From Helianthus annuus (lineage: Eukaryota; Streptophyta; Magnoliopsida; Asterales; Asteraceae), in the NCBI RefSeq assembly GCF_002127325.2, contig NC_035435.2, positions 128,565,893 through 128,629,892 on the forward strand: DNA of 64,000 nt. The letters are read 5' to 3'. Made by a program: the position numbers and the translations under genes. The notes below the pieces were generated by a model, which did no database searches, was not told where the DNA came from, and worked only from the letters and a program-made list of their open reading frames with translations. This document shows positions 9,962 through 21,243 of the stretch, piece after piece (position 1 is the first letter of the stretch; each line of letters begins with the position of its first letter).

Positions 9962-12900
9962 ACAGACTTGCAGATCAGAAACAATGAATCTGGCCACAAC
10001 AGCTATTTTCAGTGATTTTTAACATGGTTTTGGGATACCATTTGATCCAATCTTCCTATAAATAGCTTGGGTTTTCTCATATGTTCCTTGCTAATTCCAT
10101 TCAAATCTGCTCTAAGTGAAGCTATCCCTCTGGTTGAAGGCTTCATTCTTTAGTTTTCTTGTTCTAGTCTTCAAGCTTGGACCCTTTGTAAGCTTCTTTC
10201 ATGCTTATTTATGTATTTAAGCATGAAAGTCAAACATTGTTTGACTTTCTGCTTTGACCACGATTTGGTCAAGTCAAAGTTCAATCGAACTTTGCAACGT
10301 GAGGGTAATCACGATGTTTATAGTCCCTTGTGACTATACCTACTCATTACCACGTCGATTAGTCAAAGTGACGAGTCAAAGTTTCGGTCAAAATGCCGAT
10401 TATGCGTATTTTGCGGCGAAGCTATTTTCGGGTATCAAAACACTTTGTTTTGATATCAAACCTATTTTCTAACTTAGTTAAACATGTTTTAACATGTTTA
10501 ACTCGTCACTTTTAGTCTAGTGCTTGTATAGGGTCGTAAGTCAAGCAGTCTTGACAACCGCTTAGACTTTCGAACCCGACCCGTTTGGTCGATCGTTAGG
10601 ATCCGACCAAGCGTATATTTTGACCATAGTTGTATAGGGAATAACCTTCCGAGGTTATACCTTATGGTCACTTAGTTTAATTAGTTATTATGATAGGTAG
10701 TTTATATGCCTTAGGAAAATGACCAAAATACCCTTTTCATGTATAATTTGATTTTAAGCATATGTAACTTAATTTTTGTCACTTAAACTGATTATGCAAC
10801 ATATTTAAACATGTTAGGGCATATAATACTTGTCATAGGACTAGTTAGGCTTCTCGAACGCGCATTCGCGCGAACGACGCGTTAAAGTAGCGTAAGCTAA
10901 CTTAACGGGTCATAACGGGTCGTAAGCACTTAGGATAGGTTCCGATTTAGAATGTAGGCTTTGTTAAACCATATCACACGAGTTCCAATACTCATTTGGT
11001 TTACGAGACCTCATTCTACCCGATCTTCCGATTTAGGTGTCGATTTATTAACTTAGCAATCTGATTACTAGATGCTATTTGATTTCCTTGGTTTGCCCGA
11101 GCTTTGCTAAGTTCATTTAATCGAGGATACTTTGCACTTCAAAGTGAGTACATAGTTCCCCTATTTTACTGTTTTCAATTGTTTTGGGTGATTCATATGT
11201 GTTAAACGATTTCGATGCTTTCAACGATGATTTCAAAAACGAATACTGTGGTTTATATTAAACATAACGATTTCGATAATGTGAACGAACTTGTTGGGAT
11301 GTAATTACATAACGAATGACATTCATTAGCTTTGGCCGAGCCGGCCAGTAGTATGTTATGGTACCATAGGATCTAATGAATCCTGTTATCAGACTGCCAC
11401 CATGGTTATGTATGGGGGTTATGTGGGTAACGACTGAACCTGATGATTGTTAACTTACCCTTTGGTGGTATGTTAATACAAGTTGAACGATGGACGAGTT
11501 ATGAAGGTTTGAATGCATTAAGCGAGACGACCCAAAAGTTAGTTTTCACAATTAAAACATGAACGAGTTGAACGAGTTGAACAATTGGAACGATTGGAAC
11601 GATTTGAATGATTGGAACGATTTGAAAGATTAAACGATGGTTTATAACACAAACGAGTTAAACGAATTGAATGATTGGTTTTTGGTATGTGATTAGACAA
11701 CGAGACAGGTGTAATGTGATAAAAGCATGGTAGATACGCCGCTGGTACTTCTTATATATAAGTGCTTTTATCATATTACATTCCGTGGCGTTATTTGGTT
11801 CACTTGGACGAACGATTTAAAACAATGTCACGCAACGATGCTTACTAAATGATATAAACCATACGAGTTTTTATTACAAGAATGATTTACAATTTGGTTT
11901 ACTTAAACAAATGTTTTGGGTGAAGATTCATGGCAACGAGATTTTTATAAACTATAACCAACTTGTTTTGAGCTGGTTATTCATATTGCAATACTAAACA
12001 CTTTTCAAAACAAGGTTTTCAATTATCGACTCTTCTAGTCAAACGAGGTATTGCAACATGTATATGAGCCATGAATATGACACTCTAACAAAATCTATGT
12101 GCTCGCCGGCATTTCTTTGCTGACTTTATTTTCGCATATGTTTCAGGTGGTGTTGAATGATGTTGATTGAGACTAGGATGCATGCTCACTTAGGACTGGA
12201 CGAGGCCTTAGTGACTTAATAACGATGATAGATGATATGTGAACCTGTTTGTTTTTTTACTTTAAGACAATGTAAATGTTTAATAACTAAATAAAACGAA
12301 ACTTTTGATCCATGTGTTGTGAAACAATAATTCTGTCGCTCCACTCCCCGACGTTTCCATCGTGGTTTGTTGTTTTACGCGGTCGGGGTGTGACATAATG
12401 CCCTTTAGGTGTTTGTAGAAATGCCTAAAAGAAAGTTAAATGATGGAAATTGGAACTAAAACGAATATTAGAATATTGTGGCAAGTTATGCGTTATGTGA
12501 CATGATGGAGTTCTAAACGAATCATGGTTGAACTCTATAGGAAAGGAAACCGGAACGTCGAGCGGACAAGCCGGTGGTGATGCGCGTTTGAAGGGAGCGC
12601 TTTGAACGTATGTAACTTGTTTCATTACATTATGTTAATTTGATATTGTAGTCATTCAAAGTTGTGTTTTAGAATAAGGATTTGTACTAGTTGAAGTGAC
12701 GATGATCTCTACTTAATTGAACGAGTCAAGACTAGATTAGAAAACGTTTGGTTATTGTCGATATGGTGGATTCCATAATTCAGCTAAACGGGTCAAATAA
12801 TTGTGTGTTGAATCGATACTATGAAAATATTGAAAGATCCCTTGGCGATTGTAGATCATAAGAGCGTAAACCATGGAATTGGTAATGATACGCTAATGAT

Positions 12901-13659
12901 CGTAAGCCCCGGATGGTGGGTAAATACGCCTTGTGGTCGTAAAAATATTGGTGGTAGTTTTAGTGCAAAACTAAGCGGGTCAAACGAATACAATAGGGAT
13001 TTATAGACTTGCAGTCTGTAAACCCAAATTTCGATATGATAATCATGATAGAGGCGTTGGTAATTTAATTACGGATGCGTAGGGAAAAGAATCACCTAAA
13101 ACGGACACTTAGATAGAAAGTTATGCAAGTTTGAAGTTTGAATTGTGAAAAACGGAGCTGGGTAGAAAGTGCAGGTCTCAAACCTGCACCTGCTGTAAAA
13201 CAGCCTCCCCCACGGCACGCGACAGGGGACATCAAGCCCTGCGCGACACGCGGGAGCGCTCGCAGGGCGCGAAAGATTCAAGTGAGTCTGTCTTTATATT
13301 TTTTCCAATTGTTTGATATTAGAACTAAATTATATGTGTTTTAATATTGTCAAAACTAACATTTGATATGGTTTTGACATTAGGTGACATAGGTCTCACT
13401 CCGGATGGCGATCAAGCATGATTTCAAGAACCGGACACCACTTTTGAAGCTTCCTCGTTTGTCTAACTCTGTTGTAGACATTGTTCATGTTGTAAACACT
13501 TAACTTATCGTTTTTGGGATGTTTAAACTAGTTAGTAGTTAACTAGAATACTGTTACTATGCAAAATTCCGTTTGGTCTAACTTTATGAAATGAAGTATT
13601 TTGGTTCTAAAAATGCCTATTTTATATTAAAATCTTAATTAAATGAGACGGGTGTTACA

Positions 13660-14215
13660 TGGATGGTGCGTTCAATCAGCCCATCCGTCTGAGGGTGATA
13701 CGCTGTGCTCATGTCTAGACGTGAGCCAAAGGATTTGTGCTTCGCCTGCCCTAAATCAGATGTAAAGCGTAAAAGTCTCGATCAGAGGCGATAGAAGTTG
13801 GCACTCCGTGCCTAGCGACTACTTCCTTCAATTAGACGTCTGCGAGTGTTGAAACTTGTCAGTTTCCTTGATTGCCAGAAAGTGCGCAGACTTGGTTAGT
13901 CGGTCCATGATCACCCAGATGGTGTTGTTTCCTCGCTGAGATCTAGGTAAGCCAGTGACGAAATCCATGGAAATTTGCTCCCATTTCCATGTTGGGATTT
14001 CTGGTTGTTGGAATACTCCTGATGGCTTCTGATATTCGATGTTAACGCTAGTGCAGGTCAAGCATTTACTAACATAGGTCGCTTTGTTAGTTTTCATGTG
14101 GGGCCACCAGTACAAATTTTTGAAATCTTGGTACATCTTGTCAGAACCAGAATGCACCGAGTAACGAGACTTGTGTGCTTCGACCATCACAAGCCCTCGT
14201 AGGTTTCCATAGAAC
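13660..14215 (-). pseudogene. Element A integrase N-terminal half
   Basis: Continues the integrase interrupted by B. The open part (13828-14190) has the HHCC zinc-binding region (HKSRYSVHSGSDKMY, then CLTCTSVNIEYQKP) and the first catalytic aspartate in SMDFVTGLP, with the family text VIMDRLTKSAHF following. Beyond 13828 toward B the frame is broken, but the sequence still reads as the conserved stretch just before the catalytic glutamate (HPQTDGL). The enzyme would join retroelement cDNA to the chromosome. The split by B, the frameshift and the missing upstream pol make it a pseudogene. Confidence 0.85.
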
Positions 14216-14220
14216 GGAAC

Positions 14221-14840
14221 CTAAATGCGTTCCATGAAATAATAGGTACCATCTTCCTTGCGTACAAGTTGCTTTTCCATGCCCCGCAGGGACTCAGCTT
14301 TTAGGTTCTCCTCCTTCAATGCTTCAACCTGAGTGTTACGGATTTCGGTAGGAAGACTAGAGTGGATAGTAAGCTGTAACGCACGTACATGCTTAGGTTT
14401 CGTTTCTTTTCTTTCCGGCTGAGGGCATCGGCCAACACGTTGGCATTGCCTGGATGATACTTGATTGCGCACTCGTAGTCATTGAGGAGTTTGACCCACC
14501 GACGTTGTCGCATGTTCAACTCCTTCTGATCCAAGATATGCTGGAGACTCTTATGATCGGTGTAGATGGTGCACTTGGTACCGTACAAGTAATGTCCCCA
14601 TATCTTGAGTGCAAACACTATTGCTCCCAACTCCAAATTGTGGGTAGTGTAGTTCTTTTCATGAGCCTGGAGTTGGCGTGATGCGTAGGCAATGACTTTC
14701 TCACGTTGCATCAACACACAACTAATTCCTTGGATAGACGCGTCAATAAAAAAACAACGAAATCGTCTGTGCCTTCTGGTAACGAAAGAATGGGTGTACT
14801 ACAGAGTTTCACCTTCAACTATTGAAACGCAGAGCAATCT
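14221..14840 (-). pseudogene. Element A RT tail and RNase H
   Basis: The frame at 14316-14717 reads [20 protein letters not shown], the catalytic-type aspartate in [13 protein letters not shown], and [18 protein letters not shown], the typical Ty3/gypsy RNase H. Upstream (14720-14840) a second frame with a stop and a frameshift encodes the RT end ([16 protein letters not shown]). Similarity to RT ends abruptly near 14840. RNase H degrades the RNA strand during reverse transcription. Frameshifts at about 14320 and 14715 and the lost RT palm make this copy inactive. Confidence 0.82.
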
Positions 14841-16035
14841 TTCGAGTTAGAGTTGCGAGGGTTTGTGCATTCGATCAAGAAAAGCGGGCTTCGCAACATC
14901 AAAAGTCGTTCGTTGGAAACTAAACATAAGGTTGTTTGTGTTGTAGGGGCTTCATGGTAAGGTGTAGGTATCGCTCAGATTCCTACTAGTTTTTGGAGTA
15001 GTTTCAGATGTCGTCAGAGAAGACAGGTGGCATATCCGTCAAGGTAGGCTAAATTCGAATGTCGTGACTGGGAACCTATCTCTGTCGTATCGAGTTCTAA
15101 GGATAGTTCTCGCGATACCTCCATATCTGTGATATTCATGGCCCATTGCTCTTCGAGTAACGTTCGTAGAGAGTAACTCCTCCAAGCAAGAGTTCGCGAA
15201 GAATGTTGTTTGGATAAGGATCATAGGATTCGAAAAGTATATTGCGAATGGATGTGAAAACATGCAAAAAGGGTAGTCGCAATCAATGCGTAGGCATTTA
15301 AGAATCCGTAGCAGGGGTTTACCTGTTGTCGAGGGTATAGCTGGTCGTACACAAGTTGCATAAGGTTAAAATGAAGAACGTCGTTTGCCCGAATAGAGGT
15401 GCCACGTTGGTAAATTAAGCATAACAAGAATTAACCAAAGAAGATTGGTTGTCGCACAAGTTTGTAGTGTTAAGGTTCGCTGAAGCTTCCGTCAAAGTTG
15501 TTGGGCTCGCCCACATGCGAAGGAGGAATAATTCACCTTGATCCATGAACGTAGATGAGTTTGCGATTTATCGAGTCGGTAAGCAACCAAATTCGGAGGA
15601 GTTTCCTTAGGTCGTATGAATGAATCTGAAATATGCCGGTGTAATCAAGAGGTTTCAAAGAAAGGACATGAAAACATGTTCAAGAGGGTATGATCGTATC
15701 AACAACACATCACCATCCTGAGGGTTTTAAGAAGTGATCACCAATGATCGAAAGTCGAGCCTTCCAAGTTCTCTAACTAGAGTGAGTTCGTATTAGTGTC
15801 TCTGCATGGAGAAGTGAGGATGTGGTGTCACTGTGGTAAAGGACGTGGTGTCACTGTGGTAAAGGAATGATGGTTTTGTCTAAGTTAATAGTAGAAATTA
15901 GGCACTGCACTGACCAACAAGCATAGGTCGGTACAAAGGCTAGCGAAAAGATTTCACATAATTAAGATAAACTATCGTAGGATCAAAATGCGACTCTTGT
16001 ATTGTAATGGGGAAAGAGATGAGTTAAATGTGCGG
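14841..16035. other. Unassigned internal part of element A
   Basis: About 1.2 kb where RT, protease and gag of A would be expected on the minus strand. I recognise none of them in any frame. A 22-bp direct repeat (GTGGTGTCACTGTGGTAAAGG) occurs at about 15820 and 15842. Short minus-strand ORFs at 15039-15427 resemble nothing I know. It may be an old insertion or a non-coding filler captured by the element. Confidence 0.5.
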
Positions 16036-16484
16036 TGTTGATGCATGGAATGTCTGTTGACTACGTCTACATTAAGTCTTAGGTCAAGATAGGTCAACAT
16101 AGGAGCTTGAAAGTCAAATTAGGTCTTAATGTTGTAGTTTCGCTTTTATGTACATAGGTTAGAAGTAGTTCCGCTTATATGTCATTAGGGAGTTTCGCTC
16201 ATGTGGATATTGAAGGTTTCGCTTATGTGTCAAGCCGTATAAGCGAAACTACAGGGACTATATATAGTCATCTTGAGCGAAACCTAGTCATTCATGTATG
16301 TACGTTGGAGCGGAACTAGGTCATTGCTTGTGTAACCAAACTCTGTCAAAATTGAATCAGAAAGCAATAAAAGAGAAGGAATTGAAAAGGAAAAGCTGTG
16401 TAACTTCATGTGCATTGATTCCGCCTTTGTATGTGAAGATGAACGTTCTCAACTGACTGTTTAGGGTCGGAACACGGTCCAACA
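16036..16484 (+). repeat. Element E 5' LTR
   Basis: TGTTGATGCAT to GTCCAACA, 449 bp, with TATA-like TATATATA at 16259-16266. It holds several copies of the (G)TTTCGCTTAT/GTTCCGCTTAT motif and its reverse complement (ATAAGCGAAAC at 16239). The other copy is 25893-26341. Confidence 0.93.
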
Positions 16485-16996
16485 AGTGGTATCAGAACTC
16501 AGGACGAGGAGTTCATACTACTACAGCTTGATTCTACAGAATTCTCTCATTTCTACTCACTTTCTCTCATACTTATTCGATTTGAACTGGTTCCTACGGT
16601 TGAAATGGCCTGATTTTCGAGTATAACGTGTGAAACATAGTAATAACAAACCCTAGAAAGAATCAGATTAAAATACGGCTTAAAAATGATAAAAACTGAT
16701 TAAAAACTAGGTTCCGCTTATTCGGACATCGAAGGTTTCGCTCGAAATAACTTGATAGTTTCGCTTATTCGAACAAGTTAGTTCCGCTCATACGGACAAA
16801 ACATAGTTTCGCTCATCCGGACAAGCATAGTTTCGCTTATCTGTCAAGTGTCTGTCAAATACTAGTTTCGCTTATAGTGAGATACAGATTTCGCTTATTT
16901 GTCACTTTCAAGCTGATTTCGCTTATTTGTCATCATTGTTTAAAAATCTCAAAAATTTTTCTAAGTGTTTGCTGATCTTTTGAAGGTACACTCAAG
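16485..16996 (+). other. Element E leader with repeated TTTCGCTTAT motif
   Basis: Non-coding stretch from PBS to the gag ATG. Between about 16705 and 16935 at least nine variants of GTTTCGCTTAT/GTTCCGCTCAT occur every 20-35 bp, several followed by (C/T)GGACAA or TGTCA. The same motif is in the LTR, so LTR and leader share a repeat vocabulary. Confidence 0.75.
16487..16500 (+). other. Primer binding site of element E
   Basis: TGGTATCAGAACTC lies two bases after the 5' LTR. The first ten bases match the common initiator-methionine tRNA 3' end used by plant copia elements. Confidence 0.85.
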
Positions 16997-19022
16997 ATGG
17001 ATGATATATTCTTGAACCCGTTCAGCGATATGTACGCGTTTACTGGAAATTCTGGAAACGATGATACTTCATCAATCAAAAACAATGAGAATCCGTCGAA
17101 TGTGAAGAAAAGGAAGCTTGGGAATCGGAAAGTGCCTTCGGAACATTCAATAAACCTCCAAAGCTAATGGCTATCGAGGAATATAGTAGGTGGTCAAGAA
17201 AGTTTGAAGATTGGTTGATGGCATTCGCATTTCCCAGCTAGAGGAGTCTGAAAACTGGTTATTCAGATGGAAACAAAAATGGTGAAACTTTAACATCAGC
17301 TGAGGAGATTGAATCATTTGTGGCTGAGCAAAAATGTGTAGCTTTGTTATTCCAGTCCGTTCGAGAGGACATAATCTCATTGATCGATAATTCAAATGCA
17401 AAAGATCTCTGGAAAAAGCTAGAAACAAAATGTCTAGGAAGTGCTGAAATTGTGAAAAGTAAAAAGAAACTTCTTAGGAAAGAATTTGATATGTTTAGCT
17501 GTTTAAAGAATGAGTCAGTCTGTAAAATGATAGAAAGGTTTGGTCATCTGAAGCTGGAATTAGCAAGACATGATATCAGATATCCTGAGGATGAGCTTAT
17601 CGACAAACTGTTCGATTCGTTGCCTGACGAGATGGATTGGAGATATTATGCGCTGATGCTGAAAAACACTATCGAGCCTAAAAAGTTGACTGTGGATTTG
17701 TTGATTGAGAGACTTGAAAGTCACGAGCTGGAACTGAAAAAGACATACAAAGTCAATCACTCATCCTATCAGCAGAATTTGGATTTGTATTATCCAAAAA
17801 GCATGATGCCAAAAGCAACTTCTCCCAAGACTGTGTTTACTGCTGAGAATGTGGCCACAGCAAGCAAAGAAAGTCAAAGCAGTCAAAGCAGTGAAAATAC
17901 AGTGGTTATCACAGTGGATCTTCATCATCTACAAGTCATTATGATGCAAAGAATCGCTTTCAATGCAACATCGCAATAGACTTAAAGAATGCTCAGAATT
18001 TTGATGAGGAGTCGGCTAAACAGCAGATGATCTTTCTAGCATCTGTGTTGGAATCTTATGAAGGGTTAGTAGCTAGGAAGATAGGCAACACCAACCTGAC
18101 GAAGGAAGATTATGATCAGATAGATCCTGAAGAAATGGAGCTGATCGATATTCGTTGGGCTATGGCCAGTGCTGCTCGTCGAGCACAACGTTTCATGGAA
18201 ATAACCGGCAGAAAGACAATTGGTGGTCCATCTACCAAGCTGGGTTTTGATAAGTCCAAGGTGACGTGCTTCAAGTGTAAGCAGAAAGGTCACTTCAAGC
18301 GAGAATGCAGAAACGCATATGCTGATGAGTCGGAGAACCCTTTCAGAGAGGATTACTACAAGAAGGCAAGTTATCACCAGAATAAATCTGAGCCGCCTAG
18401 ATTGAAGCAGGTTGAAGACAACAAAGAGAAATCTAGAGCTCTTGCGGTGATTTATTATGATGAGGGGTATGATTGGAGTCAAGAGGTTCTACCGGAGGAA
18501 GATGCGGTTGGTTACGCATTCATGGCGAAAACTGAACCTGTTCCGTGGAAAGATAACCGAACTGAAGAACAGAAGTATAGACACAGAAAAATGTTGGCTG
18601 AAAACAGAATCATTAGAATTTCTGGTATCTATCTGGAAGCGAGGAGAGCAAGAAGATGGGATCCGAACAGGGAGTGTTATCTTGATCCCTATGGAAATAT
18701 TGCAATCGATGACAAAACGTTTGATATTGAAGCCATAATCAAGGAGTACAAAGAAGAGGATGAATATTGGCAAAATAAATGGTGGGGAACTAGAGACGAG
18801 AAAGAGAAAGAAGAGAAAGAGAAAAAGGAGAAAGAAGAGATAGAGAAGTCAAAGAAGATTGATACTGGGGTTATTGATACGACGCAGGAGTTGAATGCTG
18901 AAAATCTCGGAAAAATGGCTGACAAAGTGATGGCTGCTAAAGCACTTGAGGTAGACTCTAACTCCGTGTCTGAGTCAAAAAAGCCAGGTCAGTTCAAACT
19001 TGTCAACAAATGCGTCAGGTAA
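16997..19022 (+). pseudogene. Element E gag, N-terminal part with first zinc knuckle
   Basis: Gag starts at ATG 16997, the first ATG after the PBS leader, and runs about 50 codons before a frameshift near 17140. The stretch around 17170 (PKLMAIEEYSRW) and the frame 17320-17979 (LWKKLETKCLGSAEIVKSKK) are a UBN2-type copia gag domain. A stop near 17240 and a frame break near 17980 follow. The frame 18027-19022 carries a CCHC zinc knuckle (CFKCKQKGHFKREC, residues 81-94) and a lysine/glutamate-rich stretch near residues 250-272. Gag would form the particle and bind element RNA. Four breaks make it non-functional. Confidence 0.82.
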
Positions 19023-20719
19023 GCAAATTGATGGAAATGTTGATTGCAAAAATTGCAACAAAGAGTGCAAATTTTGTAATACAGTCACGTATCTCAACGG
19101 TAAGAAAGTTGAAGATCTGACAGCAAAGGTCAGAAGCGTTGAGAATCAAATTCTCGATCGTGACAAAACAGTTAAAGCTTCGACTGGACGGATAAAAGAA
19201 TTAAATAATCAAATTGAAAATGATAAAATTGATCATGAAAGAGTTAAAAATGAAAATGAAAAGTTAATTCTTGAAAACCGTCAGATTTCTGAGAAATTTG
19301 AAAAACTCAAGAGCACAATGAAAGATAATGATGATCGTAATGGTAAAACACATAAAGAAAATGTTCACCTAAAAGCAGTGCTCAGAGTAAAAGAAGAATC
19401 AATCAACCAACAACTAGATGAAATCGCTAAACTGAAACTTAAATTTCAAGAGGCTGAAATTGAAAACGAGCGAATCCAGTTGAAGCTTAATAGTTATAGC
19501 TCCGCAAGCTTTGTTTTGCAACACATTGTTCCCAAACCCATCGAAAAAAACAAAGCTGGCGAAGATGTGTATTCTGATGGAACCAGGGTGGGTTTTCATA
19601 GAGTTCCACCGCCGATTTTGGATAATTATACGAAAAAGCAATCAGGGTTGGTTGCAATTGAAGAAGAAAGTGAAATGAATCTTCCTGATTCAATTGATGT
19701 CACGTTCACATCTTCCAGTGACGATAGTGTCCAAAATGATATTGTAAAAGGTGTTGTTGAAAATGTGCTAAAAACGAATAGTGACACTACTGAGGAAGAT
19801 GGGTGTTTTCTGGACAAATACATTCCGAAACAAAAGTCCAAGAAGAACTCAGATGATGAACCTACTCTTGTCATGTACAAGATGTCGGGATCTGATAAGT
19901 TGTTTTCGGATTCTGAGTTTCCAATCGTGAATGTAAATATGAACAAATTGACAAATGTTTTTAAACTGGTTGAAGTTGAATTGTCAGAAGTGAACAATTT
20001 GAGTCAAAAGAAGAGAAAAAATGACTTTTGAGAAAAACAAAGCTTTCAACAAGAAATCTGTTAATCCACCGCGTTTTTACAATAACAACAGAAACAACTG
20101 GTCGGGTGGTTATCAGGAGGGCAAGCTGTATCAGAAAAGAAATGTTCCAAACAAAAGGTTTGCTGAGAAGAAAAAGTTTGTGAACAGTTCGAGTTCACTT
20201 GCTGATGAAGAGAAAGAAATTTTTTCGAAATCAAATAAAGAGTTCTTTGAGAAAAGAGCTTCACAGGCTCAGTCTGAAGGCACAAGTCGAGTGGCTGATA
20301 CTCGAACTTGCTTCAGATGTAATCAAGTTGGTCACATTGCACGAAAGTGTATCAACGTGAAGCCTAAGACTGAAACTGTGAAGACTCAACAAAAGAAAGT
20401 TGAAGTGAAGGGTAAAGCACCAATCGTTGTTGAGAAAAAGTATGTGAAAAATGACAATGTCAAAGTGAAAAAAGAACCTGTAAAGAAGTTGGTAACTAAA
20501 AATGACAAATTTTACAAACGGGTTGCATTATCTCAACAAGTTTGGAAACCGAAAACTGAGAAAAAGATCTCACCTTCTGACGATTCAATTCAAGTTGATT
20601 ATGATGCAAATTTTCCACCTCTGAAGGCTGAAAACTTTAAAATTCAAGTTGCGAGAGTTAAAACGGTCAAGGTTACACCTAAGGCTGATGAGGCCTGGGT
20701 GGACACCATGTTTGACTAA
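19000..20719 (+). pseudogene. Element E gag, coiled coil and second zinc knuckle
   Basis: Two overlapping frames continue gag. Frame 19000-20031 opens with cysteines (CKNCNKECKFC) and then a long heptad-rich stretch (about residues 35-165, for example IKELNNQIENDKIDHERVKN) that should form a coiled coil. Frame 20021-20719 is basic and holds a second CCHC knuckle (CFRCNQVGHIARKC, residues 97-110) followed by repeated KV(K/E)VK-type residues. The small overlaps at 19000-19022 and 20021-20031 look like frameshifts. I know this double-knuckle, coiled-coil gag plan only from SIRE-like plant elements. Confidence 0.8.
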
Positions 20720-20802
20720 GCAGTTTGAATTGCCGGAGCTTCCTTGTTCACGAAGCAGGAATCGGCATCTTTATTGAAGTTGGTTAAGTCAAATTTTGTT
20801 AT

Positions 20803-21231
20803 GTGCAGGATCTTCCAAAACTTGTATCCAGATGGATCATGGATAGTGGAGCTTCAAGACATATGACAGGGAAGACCGCGTTGCTGTATGATGTCAGAAA
20901 CATAAATGGAGCATACGTAGGTTTTGCGGGTAATCAAGGAGGAAGGATTATTGGTGAAGGAACGTTATCCAACGGGATTGTGACGTTTGAAAGAGTTAAC
21001 TACATTGATGAGCTGGAGAACAATCTGCTGAGTATCTCACAGATCTGTGACATGATGTATACCACTCACTTCACTGATAAAGAATGTTTGATCTTGAAAC
21101 CAGGATTTGTTATCCATGAGGAATGGATTATCATTAGGGCACCGAGAGTTAATGATCTGTACGTGTTGGATATGAGCGTAGCTACTACAATCACGGGTCA
21201 AGCTCACTGTTTTGTGTCCAGAGCAACTTAG
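20803..21231 (+). pseudogene. Element E aspartic protease region
   Basis: The frame shows the retropepsin signature WIMDSGASRHMTG with catalytic D14-S15-G16, and then the text (LLSISQICDMMYTTHFTDKE) that typically leads to the GAG-pre-integrase domain. The protease would cut the polyprotein. A stop at 21229-21231 separates it from the integrase frame only 12 bases on, and a gap of about 80 bp with stops separates it from gag. A single original polyprotein is therefore likely, now cut into pieces. Confidence 0.82.
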
Positions 21232-21243
21232 AAAGAATCGAGA

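Larger units (their letters stand above)
6790..12395 (+). mobile_element. Element C: solo LTR, itself interrupted by D
   Basis: Begins TGTGACACTTG and ends CGGGGTGTGACA. It is flanked by TAATG at 6785-6789 and 12396-12400, and the uninterrupted site is seen in the other LTR of B near 4806. Without D it is about 3.3 kb and has no gag or pol ORF, PBS or polypurine tract, which fits a solo LTR left by LTR-LTR recombination. A TATA box (TATAAATA, 10057-10064) suggests plus orientation. A stretch near 11555-11640 repeats GAACGATTGGAACGATTTG-like units. The TG/CA ends and the TSD are direct observations; the solo-LTR reading is inference. Confidence 0.82.
4059..13659 (+). mobile_element. Element B: internally deleted Ty3/gypsy, inside A integrase
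   Basis: Both ends begin or finish with the same LTR (TGTAACACCCC at 4059, GGTGTTACA at 13659) and are flanked by TGGAT at 4054-4058 and 13660-13664. The insertion splits the integrase gene of element A. Between a truncated 5' LTR and the 3' LTR only about 430 bp of pol remain; PBS, gag, protease, RT and RNase H are gone. The 3' LTR is itself split by solo LTR C. Confidence 0.92.
6041..13659 (+). repeat. Element B 3' LTR, split by element C
   Basis: LTR pieces 6041-6789 and 12401-13659 join to about 2.0 kb once C and its TAATG duplication are removed. It ends with the canonical CA. The final 464 bp (13196-13659), absent from the 5' copy, contain a CG-rich stretch around 13200-13270. Confidence 0.9.

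Noticed and set aside
14841..16035. RT or protease of element A
   Set aside because: Read in all minus frames for the RT palm and DTG motifs; none found.
18066..18482. Minus-strand ORFs across E gag (also 18489-18773, 19626-19997)
   Set aside because: Shadows of the gag frame on the other strand, with hydrophobic low-complexity translation and no family features.
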